Part shown: positions 43,800-54,172 of the stretch, piece by piece | Layout of the letters: each line of letters starts with the position of its first letter | How positions within the stretch are numbered: the first letter of the stretch is position 1 | Assembly (NCBI RefSeq): GCF_028009165.1 | Contig: NW_026611614.1 | Span: 310,001 to 374,000, forward strand | Source: Akanthomyces muscarius | Lineage: Eukaryota; Ascomycota; Sordariomycetes; Hypocreales; Cordycipitaceae | Direction: 5' to 3' | Length of the DNA: 64,000 bases | Program-made: the position numbers and the translations under genes | Notes under the pieces: generated by a model | Told to the model about the DNA's origin: nothing | What the model saw: the letters and a program-made list of their open reading frames with translations, nothing else | Database searches by the model: none

Positions 43800-45043
43800 T
43801 TACTAGTGCTGGTACGTTTCTGCGCGGTCTGGATGAGTGTGGAGCAGGTGTAGTAGAACCATTGACAAGGGCTACTTGTAATACCGTGATGGCGGCACTT
43901 TCTGCGACGGCATGGAGCTAGGTTCCTGCGCACCACTTCTTGCCATTTACCTCCTCATTCACCTTAAATCTCGAAACTGCGGCTGCTCTCCAGCATAGTA
44001 GGTTCCATCTTTTCCGCTTCTCTGCCCTGCCCAGTATCAGGACTCAAGTTTTGCTGAACGACTTTCCTTCGTCTAACAGACCGATACCCTTCAATCTGTG
44101 TTTGGTGTCACCAACGTGAACACAATGGCACGATGACTCTCGAATCATACTTTGGCGACAAGTTGGTCAAACTACCACTAATAGTGGAAGACCATGAATT
44201 GACGGCAAAGGCAAGTCCTGTATCAAGGTCCGACCTGAGCTCAAGACAGACGAAGAAAAGGAGCAGCGCCAGCTCGAGCGCGTTCGCCGTCTAAAGCTGC
44301 TCAGAAATACAGGTGTAATCGTATCGAAAAATTGCCACAGAAACGTAGACGCCTGTGCTCTACGTTGTATTTTTATGGTCCGAAGGAAGATATTAGCGTA
44401 TTCAAAGGCGTGAGACATTCACATGCAGGCTGTAAGTTGGATACCTTGGCGGAGCTTCGCGGCCACCTCCAGGCAACACAACCAGCCTCGACACGCGAGA
44501 AATCTCGCGATAACGAAGCTATCACCAGCAGAAAAAGAGTACAGAGTCGGAGATGCATAACACTATATAAGTAAAAGTCCCGAGCCCAAAGTCAAGACGG
44601 TTGCGGCGTCGCTTCGATGGGATAAATGCACGCCACGGCAAAGCTAAATGAAGCTAAGGGAGAAGCAATTTTGAATATGATCATGGGCCTTGATGATCTG
44701 AGTCTTTCCCAACAAAAATTAATTACAGGGGCAACTAGCTCGGCTATTGAAGAGCGCTCTTCGATACTAAATCCCGCACCAGGATATGTCGGACCAACGC
44801 TTATTCTAAGGGGGCTCGGCGGAACTCGCTAGATCGTCCCATCGACAGGCTCTCAACGCGCAATCGCGGCACCCTCGTCAACCACGTACCAGCCCTTTCC
44901 GGGGGGGGGGGGGGGTTGAAACAAAGATATTCCGAAGTCCATCAGCGGGGGTACTTTCTCTCGCCATTTTCTTGTGATCTCAAAAAAACTAGATGCTATG
45001 CAGTACCAGTAGTAGACATATCAGTACATGCCGTGAAAGTATA
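43800..45043. other. Spacer with coding fragments
   Basis: A short open plus-strand stretch at about 44215-44340 encodes a charged helix (RPELKTDEEKEQRQLERVRR), probably a gene remnant. G run at about 44900-44914. No complete gene. Confidence 0.35.
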
Positions 45044-46045
45044 CTAGCAAGGCAGCAGTTTAACGTCTTCTCCCACGGAAACCGCATCTCGACAGATACT
45101 GTGATCGAAACCCTCTTCTGCTATTGATCTTTTACCGAGAGCAGGTTGTTGCTCAAGGCGCTTCTCCAACAAGACTATCGCTCGCGTGAGCGCGGCTAAG
45201 AGGCTCGAGAAGCTGTTGGACGGTGGCGGAGTGTCCTTCCATAGAAGCGAAGCGAAGTGCTTCGCGTAAGCCATTGACAATTTCACCAGGGGTAGCATAA
45301 CTTAGGAAGGGCTCCAGAAGTAACCGAACAATGTCGCTACGGCCTCCCCAAGAACTGAAATGAAGAGCACCGCGCAGGCCATCGACTTTCTGACTCGCGC
45401 TCGCCTGGCTCAGGAAGGGACGAAGGAGTAGTCGGACGGTTCCAATCTGTCCTCTGCCAGAACTGAGAAGAAGCGCGCTGCGTAGACCATTGACGCTCTC
45501 GCTCACGCTCGCATGGAATAAATAGGGATGGAGGAGCAGTCGGACGGTGTCAGTATGTCCTCTATCAGAACTCCAAAGAAGCGCGCCGCGTAGGCCGTCG
45601 ATAATGTTGTTAATGCTAGCGCGGCTAAAGAAAGGTCAAAGAGCAGTGGGATGATATCAGTACATTCTCTCTCTGAAATAGAATGAACGGTGCCACAGAC
45701 TGTGAAAGCTCACCTTTCGTTCGCGCAACCTAACATGGGCCGGAGAATCAATCGGGCTGTGTCCATATATCCATTTTTGGAACTTGCCAGAAGCGCTTCG
45801 AGCAGGCCATTGACGCTCTCCTGCGAGCTTGCCCGATCTATAAAATGTTGAAGAAGCAGTTGAACAGCGTCGACATGCCCTTGTCCGGAAGCTAAACGAA
45901 GCGCGTCACGCAGGCCACCGACAGTCTCGCTACCACTTGTCTGAGCCAGGAAGTGTTGGAGGTGCATATCGTCAAGCTTTTCTTCTTCAACGCTTTTTAT
46001 CAGCGCTGCGGTTAGGTCACCAGGACCGTCGTCTAATCTCGTCAT
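45044..46045 (-). pseudogene. Ankyrin-like repeat protein, frameshifted
   Basis: Starts at the ATG at 46043-46045 (MTRLDDGPGDLTAALIKS). At least six repeats of about 36-38 residues follow the pattern GLRxALxxASxxGHxxxVxLLLxxFLxxASxSExVN. A probable intron (GTGAGC...TTTCAG, about 45667-45706) follows NERK. The next unit runs out of frame at a T run near 45626 (one base missing), and the frame resumes in SINNIIDGLRGALLWSS. The array ends near 45160 with another frame change to 45044. The ASxxGHxxxVxxLL core is ankyrin-type, but the period is longer than the canonical 33. Such repeats serve as ligand-sensing surfaces in fungal NLRs (established for ankyrin in general); here no effector or NTPase domain is present, so this is a partial or dead gene. 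Confidence 0.6.
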
Positions 46046-47424
46046 TGAGGGCTGTCGGTCGAGAAGGTTTTGCGTAGGGGGGTAGGTACAATAAGTATTA
46101 GAATGCAAAAAAATAAATTTAAGAATCAGGAGTTGAAATTTTTCGCAAGGCCGTGAATTTTCCTGTCCCAATATCTCTCTCTTAAAATCGAGATTACCCG
46201 TAAACCCCGAATTAGGTGTCACGAGTTTCTGACATGATAGTTTCAGTGGCAGGTGGGCAATCTACCCCGCCAGGTAATGTACTATAGCTTTCTACCATAA
46301 CTTTTCAAGATATGCCCAGCCAAGAGGCTGCAGTCATGTCTGCCGTCGTCGGTTTGGTCATGCTCAGTAAGCCTCCTTCATGTCCAGAGATTGGCGGCTC
46401 AACTGACTCGTTCAACGGGAGCTACCGTGAATTCTTCATCACATCAGCTCGGTCCCCTACTTCCTACAGGTATGATACGCCTATTAGAGGAACTAATCTG
46501 CACATACAGTACTGTACCGTATAATATTCTCGTGTTCAACTTTTCTCCTGTGGTGCCCCGTCAAAAGCTGATCGGCGCAACTATCCCTTTGACTGCGGTA
46601 AAGGAGCAAGCAGGTCGCGAAACCCACTAAGAAAAGAACTAAGAACTACGAGATACCAGTAAGGTCTTATCGTCAGGCTTAATTAGTGTTCTTTGAGGTA
46701 CCAGTAGACCCTGGTTCTCATCCACGTCGTAGTACTTCCCCCTGAGTGGCCTTTTACTACTAATATAGAGTACCTAGTTTTTCTTTTACCGTAAAAACCG
46801 AAATGGGTGTCGCGGGTAGATTTAGTGAGTCTTATTAGCAAGGTGGGGGAAGCAGCCGCTATTTTTGGCCACTGTTACTGCTGAGTATCTTGCTGGTAAC
46901 AGTACGTATATCCAACTACAGCACTATTAAAAGGCACTAACGACGGCACTGGAAGCCAACGTCCCGACATGCCCCACCGTTGTCTTTTTATCCATCACAG
47001 CCGGGCTTTTAGAAACCCCCGCTTCCAACGCATCCCAACAACCGCACCGCGGGAACAATCCCAGCGTGAACACACTTACCTAAATTGTTGCGACATCAAC
47101 GTTTCGTCGAGCGCGGCCAGCCCAGCTTTACAGACTTACCAGCGTGTCTATCCTACCCCAACATGCCGGTAACCCTTAAATCTAGAACAGACCGGAAACG
47201 ATTGCTCGTTGTGTCAAAATTCACTGCCTTACCTAATCCATGCATGGGTGCCTGGATGCTGCGGCTTAATCCAGCCACACAAGGCTCTCACTTGCGGGGA
47301 AGAGATACGACGCATCTGTGAACAACATTTGAGCCTTCGCATTCCTTTTTTCTTGAGATTCACACTCCAAGATCTGTATTTCGTTTCTTCCGCACCGGCA
47401 AAAACCATAGTTCTTCTGGTTGTA
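46046..47424. other. Spacer with mobile-element remnant
   Basis: Repeat pieces at 46587-46622 and 46788-46823 match the inverted copy at 53336-53434. TACCAGTA at 46655 and 46699. The NLR promoter should lie within the last few hundred bases. Confidence 0.45.
46587..46825 (-). mobile_element. Small non-coding element, copy 2 of 3 (both ends)
   Basis: On the minus strand the right part (46823-46788) starts with CCCGCGACACCCATTTCGG. The left end (46622-46587) holds the complement of TATCCCTTTGNCTGCGGTAA-AGGAGCAAGYAGG. Both parts occur in the same relative order at 53336-53434 on the plus strand, with about 140 bp extra here. Confidence 0.6.
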
Positions 47425-50400
47425 ATGCCTGATCCAAGCATTTACAATGTCGGCTGGATTTGCGCGATCAAGCCGGAGTACGTTGCTGCACAAGCATTCC
47501 TAGATGAGAGGCACGACCGGCCGGACGACATCAATATGAACGATAGCAACATATACACTCTTGGTAGACTTGGGAAACATAACGTCGTTATAGGTGCCCT
47601 GCCCGATGGCGAATATGGCATTGCCGCCGCCGTAGGCGTAGCGAAGGGCATGCTGAGCAGCTTTCCGAATGTTAGGATTGGCTTGATGGTTGGCATTGGT
47701 GGTGGAGCCCCCAGCTTAAAGAACGACATTCGGCTGGGCGATATTGTTGTAAGCGCACCTCGAAATGGTCATGGTGGCGTATTTCAATACGATTTCGGAA
47801 AAACAATACAGGGCAAGAAGTTCCAAACTATTGGGTTCCTGAATCAGCCTCCCGAGCTCCTCCGGGCGGCCTTAACCGATATCCAAACCGAGTATGAAAT
47901 GCAAGGCCATCAACTTGAAGAAGCGATCAATATAACACTTGGTCAGTGGCCACGACTTCGAAAAACTTATCAACGACCGGATGATAGCAGCGATAAGCTA
48001 TTTAAGAGCGAATTTGTCCATCGAGAAACCGACAGCGCTGACTGCGCGACCGAATGCTATAACAACCCTTCTAGCGTAGTAGAGCGGCTGGAAAGGAACA
48101 GCGAAGAAGACAACCCAGCCATTCATTATGGCACAATTGCTTCAGCCAATCAGTTGATGAAAGACGCTCTTGTCCGTGATAGACTGGCCGCGGAAGAAAA
48201 TGTGCTATGCTTCGAGATGGAGGCAGCAGGGCTGATGAACCGCTTCCCTTGTATTGTGATTCGCGGTATCTGCGACTACGCCGATTCACATAAAAACAAG
48301 TATTGGCAGGGATATGCAGCGATGGCTGCGGCCGCGTATGCGAAAGATCTCCTTCGTCGTATACCGGCAACCAAGCTGGAGGCGGAGCGGCAGATTTCCG
48401 CTGCTCTAGAATCCAGTTAGTATTCCAAGTCATGGCATAGCCCAAAGCACATCAGACTGGAAGAATATGGCGACTTATTTGACTCCTAGTTGGTACAAAT
48501 ATAAAGGACATTCAATCCACGGCAGTCAAAGTACAAGGAGAGATACAAAGCCTCCAGTATGTCTATATGTGCAATTCTTTATGTCTCATCCCCTGATTAA
48601 CAATTTTGTAATAGCGAGTCGGTGCTTATTACTGATCAAACGGTGGTTCTTGATCGACTCCATATTGCCGAGGGAGCCTCATTCGATTCCTACGCTCAAG
48701 AACACAATCGATACTGCTTACCGAACACACGAGTCGAATTGCTCGAGCAGATTGCGGGATGGGCCACAAACCTAAGCGCAGAGCCGATATTTTGGTTAAA
48801 TGGAATGGCCGGGACGGGAAAGTCGACAATCTCTCGCACCGTGGCCAGGTCATTTGCAGATAGAGGTCAACTTGGCGCCTCATTCTTCTTCAAGAAGGGC
48901 GAAACTGATCGAGGAAGTCTGTCCAAGTTCTTCATGACTATTGCGGCTGATTTGGTTGTAAAGCGGCCATCAACTGCTCCTCATATTAAAGCGGCTCTCA
49001 TTGCCGACCGTTCAATTACATCAAGGAATGCCACGGAGCAGTTTCAGAAGTTTCTACTAGAGCCGCTGTCGAAAAGCGACGTGGCGGAAGAACCCGTCGC
49101 TATTGTCATCGATGCACTAGACGAGTGCGAGCAGGAAGATGACATCAAGCGCCTTCTTTACCTTATTTCTCGGTTTGAGACTGAACTGCCGGACCGTGTC
49201 AGGATATTCATGACTAGTCGACCGGAGGAGCCGTTTCGTTCTCAGTTTGACAAAATTAAGAGGAAAAGTTCTCGCGTCATTTTACATGAGATACCTAAGC
49301 CTGTGGTTGAGCATGATATCAATGTTTTTCTGAGATACGAGCTATCTGGAATTCGGGCAGAGTTTAATAGTCTGGTACCAACAGACCGCCACCTCGCCCT
49401 GGATTGGCCTGGCCAATCCAGTTTCGACAGACTTGCGAAGATGGCTATCCCGCTCTTTATTGTTGCTGCCACTATTTGCCGTTTTATTTGTGATAGAAGA
49501 ATTGCAACACCCGGGAAGCAGCTGGAGAAGGTGCTTTCTCGATCTGTTGACGGCCTGCGACAACTTGAGACCACGTACCTGTCTGTCTTGGAAAACCTTA
49601 CAGTCGGAGTATCAGTGAGTCAACAAGAACATATTATCCAAGAGTTCCGCCACATTGTTGGATGTATCATTCTCCTCGCAAGTCCGTTATCAACATCTTC
49701 ACTGGCGGGATTACTCAGCATACCTAAGGGCGAGATTGACAGCAGGCTAGATTTACTGCATTCTGTTCTCAGCATTCCTGCATCTACACAGGCACCAGTA
49801 CGGCTTTTACACCTGTCATTTCGAGACTTCCTTGTAAATCCTGATAAGCCTACGATGCCGTTCAGAGTTGACAAGGAGCAAACGCATGCAATTTTAGCAG
49901 CCCACTGTCTACGCCTTTTAGGTTGTCTTAAGAATGACCTCTGTAATATAGAATCTCCCGGTACACCTCGATCTGAAATCAGCGTCGAGATAATCAACTC
50001 CTTCTTGCCGCCAGAGTTGCAATATTCCTGTCTATATTGGGTACATCATTTGGAAAAGGCGAACATTGGCCTATCTGATGGCATAGACGCTTATGCTTTC
50101 TTAACACAACATTTCCTACACTGGATGGAGGCGCTAGCGCTTATGGGCAGGGCATCTGACAGCCTTGGATTTCTTAGAACTTTACAGTCACAAGTTAAGG
50201 TAAGGGAAAAAAATGACTGTTATAGTTCATTACATTGCCAGCACGCTCACCGTGCTATAGGAAAGTGCTAGCCTCGAAATCTCACTTTTTCTCGAAGATG
50301 CGATTCGATTCATGCAGACATATATGTCTACAATTAGCTCAACCCCGCTTCAGCTGTATTCCTCGCTGCTTATTTTTACACCGAAACGAAGCAAAATGAG

Positions 50401-52306
50401 AGATATGTTTCACGGTTCTGGCAATAAAATCGACTGGATTCGTCTGGAACCACGGATGGAAGACTACTGGAATAATTGTCTGCAGACGCTCGAGGGCCAC
50501 AGCGACTCGGTCACGTCCGTGGCCTTCTCGCACGACTCAATGCTCGTGGCGTCGGGCTCAGGCGACGGGACGGTGCGAATCTGGCGGGCCGACACAGGCG
50601 AGTGCGTGCAGACGCTCGCGGGCCATAACGGCTGGGTCACGTCCGTGGTCTTCTCGCACGACTCAACGCTTATAGCGTCGGGCTCAACCTACGGGACGTT
50701 GCGAATCTGGCGGGCTGACACGGGCGAGTGCGTGCAGACGCTCAAGGGCCATAACGACTCGGTCACGTCCGTGGTCTTCTCGCACGACTCGACGCTCGTA
50801 GCGTCTAGCTCAACCGACAAGACGGTGCAAATCTGGCATACAAACACGGGCGAGTGTATGCAGACGCTAGCAGGCCACCGCCGCCTGGTCACGTCTGTGG
50901 TCTTCTCGCGCGACTCGACACTCGTGGCGTCGGGCTCAAACGACGAGACGGTGCGAATCTGGCGGGCCGACACGGGCGAGTGCGTACAGACGCTTAAGGG
51001 CCATAACGACTGGGTCACGTCCGTAGCCTTTTCGCACGACTCGACGCTTATAGCGTCGGGGTCAGACGACTGGACGGTGCGAATCTGGCGGCCTAACACG
51101 GGCGAGTGCGTGCAGACGCTTGAGGGCCACGGCAACTTGGTCACGTCTGTGGTCTTCTCGCACGACTCGACGCTCATGGCGTCGGGGTCACACGACTGGA
51201 CGATACGAATCTGGCGGGCCGACACGGGCGAGTGCGTGCAGACGCTTGAGGGCCATGGCAACTTGGTCACGTCTATAGTCTTCTCGCACGACTCGACGCT
51301 CGTGGCGTCGGGGTCAGACGACCGGACTGTGCGAATCTGGCGGCCTAACAAGGGCGAGTGCGTTCAGACGCTTGAAGGCCACAGCGACTCGGTCAATTCC
51401 GTGGCCTTCTCGCACGACTCGACGTTCGTAGCGTCGGGCTCAGGTGACGAGACGGTGCGAATCTGGCGGGCCGATACGGGCGAGTGTGTTCAGACGCTTG
51501 AAGGCCACAGCGACTTGGTCAATTCCGTGGCCTTCTCGCACGACTCGACGTTCGTAGCGTCGGGCTCAGGTGACGAGACGGTGCGAATCTGGCGGGCCGA
51601 TACGGGCGAGTGTGTTCAGACGCTTGAGGGCCATAATGACTTAGTCACGTCTGTGGTCTTCTCGCACGACTCAATACTCGTAGCGTCAGGCTCAGGCGAC
51701 TGGACGGTGCGAATCTGGCGGGCCGACACGGGCGAGTGCGTGCAGACACTGGCGCCCCACGGCAGCTGGGTCACGTCTGTGGCCTTCTCGCGCGACTCGT
51801 CGCTCGTGGCGTCAGGCGAAGGCGACGGGACGGTGCGAATCTGGCGGGCTGGCACAGGCGAGTGCGTGCAGACGTTCGAGGGCCACAGCAACAGGGTCAC
51901 GTCCGTGGTCTTCTCGCACGACTCGACGCTCGTGGCGTCGGGGTCAGACGACCGGACGGTGCGAATCTGGCGGGCCGACACGGGCGAGTGCGTGCAGACA
52001 CTGGATATTGGACATGTTTCAAAAGACCTTATATTTAGCCGAAATGGCTCTTATATAATAACTGATGTTGGCGCTATTGCCATCAATGTCGGCATTCTCG
52101 ATGTTATACAATTGTCTATGGAACGTTCTGGTATTGGCATTTACGAGAATTGGATTACATGGGACGGAAGAAAATTGCTCTGGATTCCAGTTGAGTTTCG
52201 GCCGCGCTGCTCATCTGTGTCAGAGTCTACTCTTGTAATCGGGTGTAGTTCGGGAAGGGTAATCATAGTCAGACTATCGCCCGATTGCTCTACAGCGTGT
52301 GGGTGA
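47425..52306 (+). CDS. PNP_UDP-NACHT-WD40 NLR (HET-E/NWD-like STAND protein)
   Basis: Exons are 47425-48419, 48615-50199 and 50261-52306 (995+1585+2046 bp, 1541 residues). Introns are 195 bp (GTATTC...AATAG) and 61 bp (GTAAGG...TATAG), and the sum is an exact multiple of three. Residues 1-315 form a nucleoside-phosphorylase-like domain (LPDGEYGIAAA 59-69, GLMVGIGGGAP 86-96, HYGTIASANQLMKD, CFEMEAAGLMNRFPCIVIRGICDYADSHK 262-290). It occurs as the N-terminal domain of many fungal NLRs. The NACHT NTPase has Walker A GMAGTGKST (395-403), Walker B AIVIDALDE (about 494-502) and a sensor-like FMTSRPEE. From about residue 934 come 12 near-identical 42-residue WD40 repeats (to about 1437) and a degenerate 13th. 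Fungal NLRs of this type act in allorecognition and programmed cell death. The start ATG at 47425 is at the domain edge; the ORF is open upstream from 47209. All motifs are intact. Confidence 0.92.
50480..51991 (+). repeat. Twelve 126-bp WD40-coding tandem repeats
   Basis: Each unit encodes QTLxGHxxxVTSVxFSHDSTLVASGSxDxTVRIWRxDTGECV, with few silent changes. Units 8 and 9 (about 51362-51613) differ at only a handful of bases. Variation concentrates at three residues after GH and at the positions flanking the conserved Asp before TVRIW. Confidence 0.95.
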
Positions 52307-53335
52307 CCTTCATAGTACAAACATACATGGTTATTTCAAGCTGTACCTGGAATCTTGTTTCTGGAATCGCTCGGGAACAAGGCGAGATCATTTAGCTAAT
52401 CGTTTCCGGCAATCGGCCGTTGTCTAATATTTAACTGAGAGACACTTTCCATACAACGTCGTCATGGATACGTACAGAGTTACTTCTAGTATATTGACTG
52501 TCGACTTCCCAGTCATTCAGTCGTAGGAGAGGGGGTCGTCTCGTAGCCGTCTCGTAGTCATCGCAGTGTCGGCTCGGTCGGGTTCTTGGGCGGGGATATT
52601 TACGCTAGGACTTCTGTCCCTTCCGGAGGTTAAAAAATCATAATCGTTGTCGTAATCCTGAGAATTCAAATCTTCCTTGTCCTTCTGATCTTGCACGGCA
52701 AGTACCGGCAGCAGCACTGATGAAGCAGGCAAGATTCAAGTTGGCGCAGTGCTACCAACCAGCCAGCGACATTGTGGACACCGTGGCCTCTACGCTAGCT
52801 TCCATCGATTTCCATGGGTTTCCGTGGAATATTCATCATCTCCAACCCAAGTCGCCATGAAGATGCTATGATTTTGTCCAAAAACTTGAAAATTAAAATA
52901 AAAACCGTTGGAATTGAACTGAAAAGTATTTGGGTTTTAATGATGTGGATGCTCAGACAATCGACCCAGAGATCTAGGAACGCCCCCGAGATTGCTGCCA
53001 AATCCAGTGGTAATTCCCACCAAAGATGGGGGTAATTCCCACCAAATATGGTTACACTAGGGCTGAGATGTACCTGGCTAGCCAACGCGCCACTAACAAA
53101 TGGGAAGGTGCTCTGAGACAGCTGAGTCAGGCTACATAGATCCAGAGAAGTACGCCTGTTCGTGCCTTCCAGAGCCTCAGTGCTGTGCGTAACGACGACT
53201 TGGTTGAAAATATTGAGTAGAGCATTAAGCGGCAGCTGGCCGTTAAGTCCTGTTAAGAGCAGACAAAAAGGTACCGGTACTTAGCAGGTACAGGCTACTT
53301 TTGGCGGCTCCCCACTAAATTTGTTCTGTAAGTGC

Positions 53336-53434
53336 TCACCCGCGACACCCGTTTCGGTTTTTACAGTACACATGATTGGCTGTTGCCCCTGTAAAATACC
53401 TACTTGCTCCTTTACCGCAGACAAAGGGATACCA
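53336..53434 (+). mobile_element. Small non-coding element, copy 3 of 3
   Basis: Begins CACCCGCGACACCCGTTTCG and ends with a TACTTGCTCCTTTACCGCAG block and a CAAAGGGATACC block. Inverted relative to 46587-46825. It may be a MITE or solo terminus of a DNA transposon. Confidence 0.6.
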
Positions 53435-53615
53435 AGGCTGTGGCGCCACCACGGCCGGTCATAGCGGCGGCAGAGGCGGCCTCATGTCTAATAACGTCGC
53501 ATTCGAGCGGAATTTTCAACGTCGTACGGCAAACCGTTGCTTCCAAGGGCCTTCTGCTCACACCTAATCGACTCACAAAAATGACAACAACTAACTTATT
53601 CACATCGTGACCAGT

Positions 53616-53691
53616 CACACCACCTCCACTCACACCACCTCCACTCACACCACCTCCACTCACACCACCTCCACTCACATCACCTCCACTG
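53616..53691. repeat. Five 15-bp tandem repeats
   Basis: Unit CACACCACCTCCACT. Open frames across it on both strands (Thr/Ser/His and Gly/Val/Ser repeats) are repeat artefacts. Confidence 0.85.
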
Positions 53692-53856
53692 GTACCTATT
53701 CTTGCCATTCACGATCACCAAGGCTGGAATCAGCTGCGGCGACATACGGAGTACTCGGCGCCGTCTTCTGGTTTTTCCTGGGTACTTGCGCAGCTTCTGT
53801 CGCGACACGCTGGGCTCAGCGCGGTCTCGCGGTTTCTGGTCGGCAGCCGCGGGGTA

Positions 53857-54172
53857 ATGACAGCACTCACAGACCATGCCCTCCTCGTCGCCCTTCTCGT
53901 CGCCGTCTTCTTCATCTGCGCCGGCGCCTCCATGATCTGCACCTTCGTCACGCCATTGGCGGCAGGTTTTGCCCAGGTCGACATGTATTCAGTCGGCATG
54001 TATTTGGTCGGCCTGTATTTGGTCGGCATGTATTTGGTCGGCCTAGTGGGCCAGCGCATGATGGAAGACATGGAGCATGTCGTTTCCAGGTGAGTATTTA
54101 GTATAATGATGCTTACTGGTAGTGTAACGATGCAGCCGAATCGAAGCTGACGTTTTTTGTGATAGGATGTAG
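53857..54172 (+). CDS. Small membrane protein with MYLVG repeats, two exons
   Basis: ATG at 53857; exons 53857-54089 and 54166-54172 (240 bp, 79 residues). The intron of 76 bp is GTGAGT...GCTGAC...TGATAG; without splicing the ORF stops two codons earlier, so the protein barely changes. A strong TM segment (LLVALLVAVFFICAGASMICTF, about 8-29) is followed by a second hydrophobic part built of M/L-YxVG units (about 43-62) from a 15-bp tandem repeat, then an amphipathic QRMMEDMEHVVSR tail. Family unknown. The upstream ORF (53607-54101) in another frame also contains a hydrophobic helix (VLGAVFWFFLGTCAASVA), so a longer multi-exon membrane protein is possible. Confidence 0.4.

Larger units (their letters stand above)
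52307..53856. other. Spacer with small repeats
   Basis: No supported gene. A two-copy GGTAATTCCCACCAAA repeat (53010-53048), element copy 3 (53336-53434) and a 15-bp tandem array (53616-53691). The minus ORF at 52517-52732 is acidic but unrecognised. Confidence 0.4.

Noticed and set aside
50689..51981. Long minus-strand ORFs (220 and 121 codons) across the WD40 region
   Set aside because: They are antisense shadows of the 126-bp repeat array and have no independent motif.
53412..53708. Gly/Val/Ser repeat ORF on the minus strand
   Set aside because: Created by the 15-bp tandem array. No start context or domain.
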